From: Firmicutes bacterium UBA6418 | GTDB taxonomy: Bacteria; Bacillota; Clostridia; Peptostreptococcales; Anaerovoracaceae | NCBI GenBank assembly: GCA_002439735.1 | Contig: DJPG01000023.1 | Coordinates: 2,098 to 16,945, forward strand | Length of the DNA stretch: 14,848 nt | Reading direction: 5' to 3' | In this document: one piece after another, positions 6,991 through 13,339 of the stretch | How positions within the stretch are numbered: position 1 is the stretch's first letter | How the letters are laid out: each line of letters opens with the position of its first letter | Program-made: the position numbers and the translations under genes | Notes under the pieces: model-generated | The model's database searches: none | Told to the model about the DNA's origin: nothing | Seen by the model: the letters and a program-made list of their open reading frames with translations, nothing else

Positions 6991-6998
6991 GTTATGAT
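6970..6998 (+). promoter_or_regulatory. Promoter of the AI-2E/murB/PHP/rapZ operon
   Basis: TTGACC (6970-6975) and TATGAT (6993-6998) are separated by 17 bases; each matches the vegetative consensus at five of six positions. The element overlaps the last codons of the Fic-fold gene. Transcription would start near 7005, just before the AAAGGAG ribosome site at 7011-7017. Confidence 0.75.
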
Positions 6999-7024
6999 AG
7001 AAGAAGACAGAAAGGAGCTAAGGC

Positions 7025-8329
7025 ATGGATGAAAAAAACACAAACAAACTGAAAATCAAAGAATCCTTTCTCAAACACGGCATTCTGTACTTTACCGTGG
7101 GACTGGGACTGATCGTCGCCTATTACTGCGTGAATCATATACCCGTGATCACAGCGACGGTTTCCAAGATCAACAATATCCTGATGCCGTTTTATCTGGG
7201 TATTATCATGGCGTACTTGATGTGTCCGCTTTATAACGCCATTGTACGACTGCTTTATGGCGCAAATCGCAACGGAAACGTACTGAAACCGCGGCGGGCG
7301 CTGAAACTGGCCAAGGTCATCGCAACCATCGCAGCGGTCGCTATCATCCTGGGTGTGGTTTCCGGTTTCTTTGTCCTGATCGGTCCGGATCTGTGGGACA
7401 GCGTGACCGGACTGGTATTGGGCATTCCGGAAGCTGTCGACAAGATCCAGTTGTGGATCACCGAACATATCCGAGAGAATCCGGGAATGGTGACACTGCT
7501 GCAGGATAAACTGGATAACTTATCCAATCTTGCCATCGAATGGGCGCAGCAAAAGCTGCTTCCGGGTGCCGGCGCAATCCTCAGCGGCGTTGTCGGAACC
7601 TTGAACATGGTAGTGAACTTCTTTGTAGCGTTGATCATCTGCGTCTATATCCTGAACAGTAAGGAAATCTTTATGGCGCAGAGTAAAAAGCTGATCCTGG
7701 CTGCATGCAAGCCGGAAAGAGCGGGAAAGCTATTCCGGCTGGGTCGCGTCTGCAATGAGACCTTCGGCGGTTTCATTAACGGCAAGATCATTGACTCAAT
7801 TATCATTGGGATCCTGTGTTTCATTGCCATGAGCCTTTTGAAACTGCCGATGGCGATTCTGATCAGCGTGGTCGTCGGCGTGACCAATATCATTCCGTTT
7901 TTCGGACCGTTCATCGGCGCGGTACCGTCCATCCTGATCCTTTTGATCGTAGAGCCTCTTGCGGCGCTGAAATTCGGTCTTATGGTGCTGGTTCTGCAGC
8001 AGCTGGACGGCAATGTTATCGGTCCGAAGATCCTGGGCAAAACAACCAAGCTGGCAAGCTTCTGGGTTATGTTCGCAATCATTGTCGGAGGCGGTCTGTT
8101 CGGACTGCCGGGCATGATCCTGGGCGTACCGGTCTTTGCGGTGCTTTACACGTATGCCTCGGAGGCCATCAACAACCGACTGTGGGAAAAGGACTTGCCG
8201 ACCGATACGGCCGTATACGAAGAATTTGCAAAATATCATATCGACAAGGAGGAACTCTTTGGAAAAGAACGATTTACAGCTACTCCGCGATCTGGAGCTG
8301 GTGATACAGAACCTGCGCAGGGAGAATGA
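7025..8329 (+). CDS. AI-2E family transporter (TqsA/PerM-type membrane protein)
   Basis: A 434-residue integral membrane protein of the AI-2E transporter family. Hydrophobic segments are near 20-38, 50-74, 97-120, 188-210 and in a dense C-terminal set from about 256 to 378. Family landmarks: NIIPFFGPFIGAVPS (288-302) and QQLDGNVIGPKILG (325-338). Despite the family name, members export or exchange varied small molecules or ions, and a quorum-signal role should not be assumed. The ATG follows AAAGGAG by 7 bases. It opens an operon; its last 71 bases overlap the start of murB, whose ribosome site lies inside this gene, which suggests translational coupling. The soluble tail after about residue 385 is charged and not conserved in any way I recognise. 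Confidence 0.9.
   Translation: MDEKNTNKLKIKESFLKHGILYFTVGLGLIVAYYCVNHIPVITATVSKINNILMPFYLGIIMAYLMCPLYNAIVRLLYGANRNGNVLKPRRALKLAKVIATIAAVAIILGVVSGFFVLIGPDLWDSVTGLVLGIPEAVDKIQLWITEHIRENPGMVTLLQDKLDNLSNLAIEWAQQKLLPGAGAILSGVVGTLNMVVNFFVALIICVYILNSKEIFMAQSKKLILAACKPERAGKLFRLGRVCNETFGGFINGKIIDSIIIGILCFIAMSLLKLPMAILISVVVGVTNIIPFFGPFIGAVPSILILLIVEPLAALKFGLMVLVLQQLDGNVIGPKILGKTTKLASFWVMFAIIVGGGLFGLPGMILGVPVFAVLYTYASEAINNRLWEKDLPTDTAVYEEFAKYHIDKEELFGKERFTATPRSGAGDTEPAQGE
8246..8252 (+). promoter_or_regulatory. Ribosome binding site supporting the TTG start of murB
   Basis: AAGGAGG, a perfect site, stands 6 bases before TTG at 8259, which is in the murB frame. No ATG in that frame lies between this site and the conserved N-terminal MurB motif with comparable support. 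The in-frame GTG codons at 8301 and 8370 are alternatives with weaker sites. Confidence 0.75.
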
Positions 8330-9278
8330 TCCTGCGGATCCGGAAAATCAGGAGATCGGAGATCCGCATGTGTTCCGCATCGAATACGATGCACCGATGG
8401 CGGCATATACGTCCTTTCGGGCAGGTGGCCGCGCGGCGGCAATGCTCCATGTTGGCACGGATATGGAACTGAGAATCGCGCTGCGCATGCTCAGCGATGC
8501 GGGACTGCCGCACCTGATGATCGGCAACGGCAGCAATATGCTGTTTCGGGACAGCGGCTACGACGGCGTGGTGATCAAAATGGAGAATTTTGCGGGTGTT
8601 GTACAAAAACCGCAGAAGGCTTTTCCGGGCATGACCCTAGAGGAAAGTCAGCGGGACGACGTCATCGGCGCCGAATGCGGCATCAACCTGGCGACGCTGG
8701 CCAAGATCCTGCAGCGCGAGGGCTTGACCGGTTTTGAATTCGCGAGCGGGATCCCCGGTACGCTCGGCGGCGGCCTGTTCATGAACGCGGGCGCTTACGG
8801 CGGCGAGCTCAAAGACGTGATCCGAGGGGTGCTGGCGATCTCGCCGGACGGCCGCGAAAAGCGTGTTTTTACGAACGAAGAGATGCAGTTCGGCTATCGG
8901 CACAGCATCCTGGAAGACAACGGCTATGTAGCATTGTTTGCCTCGCTGTCGCTCGCTAAAGGCGATCCTGACGAGATCGCGGCGAAAATGCGGGAGCTGA
9001 ACCAAAAGCGCAACAGCAAGCAGCCGGTGCAGTATCCGTCCGCAGGCAGCACCTTTAAGCGACCGGAGGGATATTTCGCGGGCAAGCTGATCGAAGACGC
9101 CGGTCTGAAAGGCGTATCGGTCGGCGGTGCGCAGGTATCGACCCTGCACAGCGGCTTTCTTATCAATCGCGGCGGCGCAACCGCCACAGATATCCTGCAG
9201 CTGATCAGCCTGGTGCAGAATACCGTCTATGACCGCTTCGGCGTGATGCTAGAACCGGAAGTGCGCATCATCGGCTGA
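8259..9278 (+). CDS. murB: UDP-N-acetylmuramate dehydrogenase (UDP-N-acetylenolpyruvoylglucosamine reductase)
   Basis: FAD enzyme that reduces UDP-GlcNAc-enolpyruvate to UDP-MurNAc with NADPH, an essential cytoplasmic step of peptidoglycan synthesis. With the TTG start it has 339 residues. Seen in order: YTSFRAGGRA at the FAD site, IGNGSNMLFRD, ASGIPGTLGGGLFMNAGAYGGE, RHSILED, PSAGSTFKRPEG with the expected proton-donor serine (S264), the C-terminal GVSVGGAQVSTLHSGFLIN block and the final EPEVRIIG with the conserved Glu. The short type without the extra loop fits the Firmicute form. The N-terminal leader before YTSF is about 45 residues, a little longer than usual, so a GTG start at 8370 remains possible. 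It overlaps the upstream transporter gene by 71 bases; the PHP gene follows after 75 bases. murB, PHP and rapZ in this order is a common clostridial arrangement. Confidence 0.92.
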   Translation: MEKNDLQLLRDLELVIQNLRRENDPADPENQEIGDPHVFRIEYDAPMAAYTSFRAGGRAAAMLHVGTDMELRIALRMLSDAGLPHLMIGNGSNMLFRDSGYDGVVIKMENFAGVVQKPQKAFPGMTLEESQRDDVIGAECGINLATLAKILQREGLTGFEFASGIPGTLGGGLFMNAGAYGGELKDVIRGVLAISPDGREKRVFTNEEMQFGYRHSILEDNGYVALFASLSLAKGDPDEIAAKMRELNQKRNSKQPVQYPSAGSTFKRPEGYFAGKLIEDAGLKGVSVGGAQVSTLHSGFLINRGGATATDILQLISLVQNTVYDRFGVMLEPEVRIIG

Positions 9279-9353
9279 TCACAGCCGGAAAGCGCATAGG
9301 CAGGCGCATCCAAGCACCGGCACAGCAAAGACAGAAAAGGACAAAACAGTAAA

Positions 9354-10121
9354 ATGGAAAAATACGAAGATATCATCAAAAAGTATCGGATGATCTACGA
9401 TCATCATACGCATACGATCTATTCGCACGGCAAGGGGACGATCCTGGACAATGTCCGCGTTGCGGCAGCGAAAGGAATCCGTTCGATCGCCATCACCGAT
9501 CACGGACCTGGACATATGACGTATGGAATCAAAATGAAGCAGATCCCGCAGATGCGGGAGGACATCGTAGCGGCGAAAGCAGAGTTTCCGGAAATGGAGA
9601 TCCTGCTTGGCGTGGAGGCCAATACCATGCGCGTCGCGCCGTATCTGGATGTAAGCCCTGCGCAGCGCGGCGAATTTGACATCCTGCTTGCGGGCTACCA
9701 CTATGGGATTGCGCATGCGGGCATGATCCCGAATTATCTGTACAAACACGCGGGGCTCTTTCGGGGCGAAACTTCTTCGCTTCTGGTTCGGAATACCGCG
9801 ATGATCCTCGACAGCCTGTACGCAAATGAAGAGGCGGGCAATCACATCGATATCCTGACCCATCCGGGCGACAAGGGACCTTTCGCCATTGAAGATATCG
9901 TGAAAGCCTGCGCGGACACCGGTACGCTGGTCGAGATCAACGACAAACATCAGCATCTGACGGTCGAGGAAATCCGCATTGCCGCCAAATATGACGTGCA
10001 GTTTGTCATCGGCAGCGACGCGCATGTGCCGGAAAAGGTCGGTTCCTTTGAGGGACCGCTCACGCGGGCGCTGGAAGCGGGGCTGGATCCGGCGCGGATC
10101 GTCAATATCGAAAAAATCTGA
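9354..10121 (+). CDS. PHP-domain metal-dependent phosphoesterase
   Basis: A 255-residue protein that is a single PHP domain. Metal-site residues are plain: H18-x-H20 in DHHTHT, D49-H50 in ITDHGPGH, E88 in GVEAN, H116 in GYHYG, H170 in THPGD, and D222-x-H224 in GSDAHVP. These make up a full set for a trinuclear metal centre, so the enzyme is probably active. Members act on phosphate esters such as histidinol phosphate or nucleotide derivatives. Its setting, between murB and rapZ rather than among his genes, argues against a histidinol-phosphatase role, and the true substrate is unknown. The start is the ATG at 9354 with an AAAAGG-type site upstream; rapZ begins 22 bases after the stop. Confidence 0.88.
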   Translation: MEKYEDIIKKYRMIYDHHTHTIYSHGKGTILDNVRVAAAKGIRSIAITDHGPGHMTYGIKMKQIPQMREDIVAAKAEFPEMEILLGVEANTMRVAPYLDVSPAQRGEFDILLAGYHYGIAHAGMIPNYLYKHAGLFRGETSSLLVRNTAMILDSLYANEEAGNHIDILTHPGDKGPFAIEDIVKACADTGTLVEINDKHQHLTVEEIRIAAKYDVQFVIGSDAHVPEKVGSFEGPLTRALEAGLDPARIVNIEKI

Positions 10122-10143
10122 GTGAGAAGCAGAGGAACAAAAG

Positions 10144-10995
10144 ATGGAAGTCGTCATTATTACCGGACTGTCCGGCGCCGGCAAGACCAAGGCCGCGGAC
10201 TGGTTCGAGGACAAAGGATATTACTGCATTGACAATATGCCGCCGGCGCTGATCCGGAATTTTATCGATCTGACGCTGTCCGGCGCGAAACAGGTGACCA
10301 AGGCCGCTTTTGTCGTGGACGTACGCGGCGGGCTGTTTTTCCATGATCTGAAAAACAGTGTCGCCTCACTCGAAAGCGACGAAAACGTGGATTTCAAGAT
10401 TCTGTTTATAGAAGCGTCCAACGAAGCGCTCATAAGACGCTACAACGAAACAAGGCGCATGCATCCGCTTTCCACGGCAGCCATCACGCCGGAGGTCATC
10501 GACGAAGAACGCCGCCAGCTGGCAGAGCTCCGGAGTCACGCGACTTACATCGTCGATACCTCGTCGCTGAAGGTCGCCGAGTTCAACGCGGAGCTCGACC
10601 GCCTGTTTTCTAAAGGAGACGCTGGGGACTCGTTCATCCTCAACTTCATGTCGTTCGGCTATAAGCATGGGATCCCGCTGGAGGCGGACTGGGTGCTCGA
10701 TGTGCGTTTTATCCCCAATCCGTACTATGTGCCGAGTCTCAAGAACCTGACCGGTAACAATAAGAAGGTGGCGCAATATGTGCTCAAGCAGGATATCAGC
10801 AAGGAATTCATCAATCGGCTGGTGGAGATCATCAAACGTCTGATCCCTTGCTATATCAAAGAGGGCAAGTACAGCTTAACGGTCGCGCTGGGCTGTACGG
10901 GCGGACATCACCGCTCGGTAGCGGTCGCCAATGAGGTTTATCGAATTTTTGCGGAGGAAGGACGCAGAGTTACACTTGAACATCGGGACTTATAG
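10144..10995 (+). CDS. rapZ: RNase adapter / nucleotide-binding protein RapZ (YvcJ)
   Basis: A P-loop protein of 283 residues, the normal family length. The Walker A motif is GLSGAGKT (8-15), followed by the family stretch GYYCIDNMPPALI (25-37); FVVDVRGG (57-63) is the next strand. The C-terminal domain ends with the conserved LGCTGGHHRSVAVAN block and a final HRDL. In E. coli RapZ guides small RNAs controlling GlmS to RNase E; the Bacillus homologue YvcJ binds and hydrolyses nucleotides and has a less clear role. Located last in the AI-2E/murB/PHP operon, it fits a link to amino-sugar and wall precursor supply. In many Firmicutes yvcK and whiA come next; here they are absent and a separate kce unit follows, whose -35 and -10 boxes lie across the rapZ stop codon. 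No terminator is seen directly after the gene. Confidence 0.94.
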   Translation: MEVVIITGLSGAGKTKAADWFEDKGYYCIDNMPPALIRNFIDLTLSGAKQVTKAAFVVDVRGGLFFHDLKNSVASLESDENVDFKILFIEASNEALIRRYNETRRMHPLSTAAITPEVIDEERRQLAELRSHATYIVDTSSLKVAEFNAELDRLFSKGDAGDSFILNFMSFGYKHGIPLEADWVLDVRFIPNPYYVPSLKNLTGNNKKVAQYVLKQDISKEFINRLVEIIKRLIPCYIKEGKYSLTVALGCTGGHHRSVAVANEVYRIFAEEGRRVTLEHRDL

Positions 10996-11004
10996 TGGTA
11001 TAAT
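10976..11004 (+). promoter_or_regulatory. Strong vegetative promoter of kce
   Basis: TTGAAC (10976-10981) and a perfect TATAAT (10999-11004) are separated by 17 bases, and TGG just upstream of the hexamer makes it an extended -10. The rapZ stop codon (10993-10995) lies inside the spacer. Transcription should start near 11011, giving a leader of about 73 bases, A/T-rich near its end, with AAGGAG at 11069-11074. Confidence 0.85.
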
Positions 11005-11083
11005 ATACCTGTATGTGGGAAAGCTGAAAGGCGATTAGTAATTATTTTGTTTGCAAAAATGAAATAAAAAGGAGATTGATGAA

Positions 11084-11911
11084 ATGGAAAAATTAATTAT
11101 CAGTGCATGTATCTGCGGCGCAGAAGTTACAAAGGAAAACAACCCTGCAGTCCCTTATACGGTAGAAGAAGTCGTAAGAGAAGCAAAGTCTGCTTATGAA
11201 GCAGGCGCGGCTTTGATCCACCTTCACGTCAGATGGGACGACGGAACTCCGACACAGGACAAGGGAAGATTCCAAGAAATGGTTGACGCGATCCGCAAAG
11301 AGTGCCCGGACGTGATCATTCAGCCGTCTACCGGCGGAGCAGTCGGCATGACGGATCTGGAGAGATTACAGTCCACCGAGATCACCCCGACCCCAGAAAT
11401 GGCTACCCTAGACTGCGGTACCTGCAACTTCGGCGGAGACGAGATCTTCATCAACACTGACAATACCATCAACAACTTCGGCGACATCATGCAGGAAAGA
11501 GGTATCAAGCCGGAATGCGAAGTATTCGATAAGGGCATGATTGACCTGGCGCTCAAAGCAGCTAAGAAGGGTCACATCAAGTATCCGATCCACTTTGACT
11601 TCGTACTCGGCGTACAGATGACAGCAACCGTTCGTGATCTGGTGATCATGGCGACCTCCATCCCGGCAGACTCGACTTGGACTGCTACCGGTATCGGCAA
11701 GAACGCATGGGGCATCGCTGCGGCGACCATCGCGATGGGCGGACACGTTCGTGTCGGTTTCGAGGATAACGTTTACATGTCTAAGGGCGTTCTGGCAAAA
11801 TCCAACGGCGAAATGGTAGAAAGAGTCGTTCAGATGGCAAAACTGCTCAACAGAGAAGTTGCGACTCCGGCAGAAGCAAGAGAGATCTTAGGCTTAGCGC
11901 CTCTGAAATAA
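11084..11911 (+). CDS. kce: 3-keto-5-aminohexanoate cleavage enzyme (BKACE family)
   Basis: Zinc enzyme of the beta-keto acid cleavage family. In lysine fermentation it condenses 3-keto-5-aminohexanoate with acetyl-CoA to give acetoacetate and 3-aminobutyryl-CoA. The 275 residues form one TIM barrel. From the family structure the metal ligands are expected at H46 and H48 (LIHLHVR, 44-50) and E227 (GFEDN, 225-229); also present are E14 (CGAEVT), S82-T83 (QPSTGGAVG), R223 and D228. LDCGTCNFGGDEIF and HFDFVLGVQM match clostridial Kce as I remember it. The segment GIGKNAW (203-209) departs from the more usual G-G-R pattern. It stands alone with a strong promoter and terminator; no kam or kdd genes are adjacent. 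Arginine is mostly AGA, as in cysK, suggesting high expression. A BKACE with another beta-keto acid substrate is the main alternative. Confidence 0.87.
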   Translation: MEKLIISACICGAEVTKENNPAVPYTVEEVVREAKSAYEAGAALIHLHVRWDDGTPTQDKGRFQEMVDAIRKECPDVIIQPSTGGAVGMTDLERLQSTEITPTPEMATLDCGTCNFGGDEIFINTDNTINNFGDIMQERGIKPECEVFDKGMIDLALKAAKKGHIKYPIHFDFVLGVQMTATVRDLVIMATSIPADSTWTATGIGKNAWGIAAATIAMGGHVRVGFEDNVYMSKGVLAKSNGEMVERVVQMAKLLNREVATPAEAREILGLAPLK

Positions 11912-11948
11912 GTCTCAAATAAGATAAGACCAAAGAGATCTGATATAG

Positions 11949-11978
11949 AAAAAGGTGACCGCGTAGGTCACCTTTTTT
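11949..11978 (+). terminator. Rho-independent terminator after kce
   Basis: A perfect 12-base-pair stem: the arm at 11949-11960, containing GGTGACC, pairs with 11966-11977 around a GCGTA loop, and the T run goes to 11978. Only 38 bases separate it from the transporter ATG, with no clear promoter between. Confidence 0.9.
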
Positions 11979-12016
11979 GAGGAAAGCAGATAAAAAACAT
12001 GTAAGGGAACAAGAAC

Positions 12017-13291
12017 ATGAAGGGCAGGATCTTAAACTTTGATTATGCTATGATACATACCTTCTATTGGATGTATTTTGGCGTAGGAAACGCGTTCGCT
12101 GCGGCTTTTTTGCTGGAAGCGGACTATCAAAACGGCGAAATCGGCATCATCCTTGCGGCCGCGAATGTGCTGGCTGTTTTTTTGCAGCCGCTGATCGCGG
12201 ACTTCGCAGATCGGACAAAGAAGATATCTTTGATCGGAGTTGTGCAGTTGTGTACGATTTTTCTGCTCATCCTGGAAGGTGCTCTTTTTGTCTTTCATCA
12301 CAAGTCTGCGGCATTATGGGTTATGTTTTCCCTCATGACCGCATGGCTGACCACCCTGCAGCCCCTGCTGAACTCTTTGACGTTTAAGCTGGAAGAAGCA
12401 GGCGTACATATCAATTTTGGGATTTGTCGAAGTGTCGGTTCCCTTGGCTATTCCGTGCTTTGCGCCGTGCTGGGTACTTTGGTCGAAAAGCACGGGAGCC
12501 TTGTGATACCGGCAGCCGGAGAACTCGCGCTGTCTGCGTTACTGGCTGCGCTGCTGCTCGCAAACCGTCATTTCAAAAAAATGCTTGCCTCGGCAGGAAC
12601 GCAGGAACCGCCGGTGCCGCAGTCTTTGCAGAAGGGTGAAAACGACGAGAACATTAACCTGCTCGATTTTCTTCGGGCAAATCAACGATTTGCGTGTATG
12701 CAGCTAGGGATTGCCGGCGTTTATTTCCATAATTCAATTTTGAACAATTTCATGCTGCAGATTGTAGAAGACGTCGGCGGAACCAGTGAAGATATGGGCC
12801 GAGTTCTTGCTGTGATGGCTTTTTTGGAAATGCCGGCGCTGATCTTCTTTGATAAGCTTCATCAAAAAGTATCCTGTCAGACGATTTTGAAAATTGCGGC
12901 ACTCGCCTTTACGCTCAAGGTTTTTTTGATCTACCTCGCCCGAAATATCACGGTGATCTATGCAGCGCATCTGCTGCAGACTTTCAGCTTCGGACTGTTT
13001 CTTCCGGCAATCGTAGCCTTTACAAACGAGATCATGCGCAAAGGGGAAGCAATCAAGGGACAAGCCTGCTATACCATGATGACGACGGTATCTTCCATTC
13101 TGGCGTCGATCATGGGAGGTTTCCTGCTGGATACCGCGGGCGCCAAATTTATGCTTTTGGCAGCGACGATCGTGACTGCCGTCGGCGCAGCGGCAGTGAT
13201 CCTGCTGGTCGACCGGATCGGCAAAAAATCCGCAGCTGCATCCGCAGATTCCAAGAATACCCAAGATACCAACGAAAAGAATTGTGCATAA
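12017..13291 (+). CDS. MFS transporter (MFS_1-like)
   Basis: A 424-residue membrane protein with about 12 hydrophobic segments in two halves split by a polar loop (near residues 193-213, GTQEPPVPQSL region). The N-terminal half shows FDYAMIHTFYWMYFGVGNAF, then IADFADRTKKI (60-70), which corresponds to the motif-A loop between helices 2 and 3 of the superfamily. The general look is that of the MFS_1-like/LacY-related group; the substrate cannot be read from sequence. The ATG at 12017 is supported by AAGGGA (12003-12008). It follows kce after the terminator at 11949-11978; I see no separate promoter in the gap, so read-through from the kce promoter may supply it. The C-terminal tail is polar (KKSAAASADSKN) and cytoplasmic. 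A link to the kce substrate is possible but unproven. Confidence 0.87.
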   Translation: MKGRILNFDYAMIHTFYWMYFGVGNAFAAAFLLEADYQNGEIGIILAAANVLAVFLQPLIADFADRTKKISLIGVVQLCTIFLLILEGALFVFHHKSAALWVMFSLMTAWLTTLQPLLNSLTFKLEEAGVHINFGICRSVGSLGYSVLCAVLGTLVEKHGSLVIPAAGELALSALLAALLLANRHFKKMLASAGTQEPPVPQSLQKGENDENINLLDFLRANQRFACMQLGIAGVYFHNSILNNFMLQIVEDVGGTSEDMGRVLAVMAFLEMPALIFFDKLHQKVSCQTILKIAALAFTLKVFLIYLARNITVIYAAHLLQTFSFGLFLPAIVAFTNEIMRKGEAIKGQACYTMMTTVSSILASIMGGFLLDTAGAKFMLLAATIVTAVGAAAVILLVDRIGKKSAAASADSKNTQDTNEKNCA

Positions 13292-13298
13292 TTGCAAG

Positions 13299-13339
13299 AT
13301 CACCTCATAGACATAAGGATAAAGATGAGGTGATTTTTT
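13299..13339 (+). terminator. Hairpin between the MFS gene and pdaA: terminator that also contains the pdaA ribosome site
   Basis: ATCACCTCAT (13299-13308) pairs perfectly with ATGAGGTGAT (13325-13334) around a 16-base loop, followed by a T tract to 13339, the base before the pdaA ATG. It has the form of an intrinsic terminator for the transporter transcript. The 3' arm contains GAGGTGA (13327-13333), the ribosome site of pdaA, so any read-through message would also hide that site. Confidence 0.8.

Noticed and set aside
7025..8329. Reading the AI-2E-family gene as evidence for quorum sensing
   Set aside because: The family name is historical; no luxS, lsr or other signal genes are in the window and members move other substrates.
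9279..10214. Minus-strand reading frame of 311 codons opposite the PHP gene and the start of rapZ
   Set aside because: Both genes on the plus strand are certain from catalytic motifs; the antisense product is rich in Arg, His and Asp and matches nothing I recognise.
11046..11060. Small TTTTG/CAAAA hairpin in the kce leader as a possible riboswitch
   Set aside because: The stem has five weak pairs and the 73-base leader shows no known riboswitch core or second terminator structure.
12046..12054. TGCTATGAT, an extended -10-like element
   Set aside because: It lies inside the transporter gene, in codons for its conserved N-terminus, so it cannot serve that gene; treated as chance.
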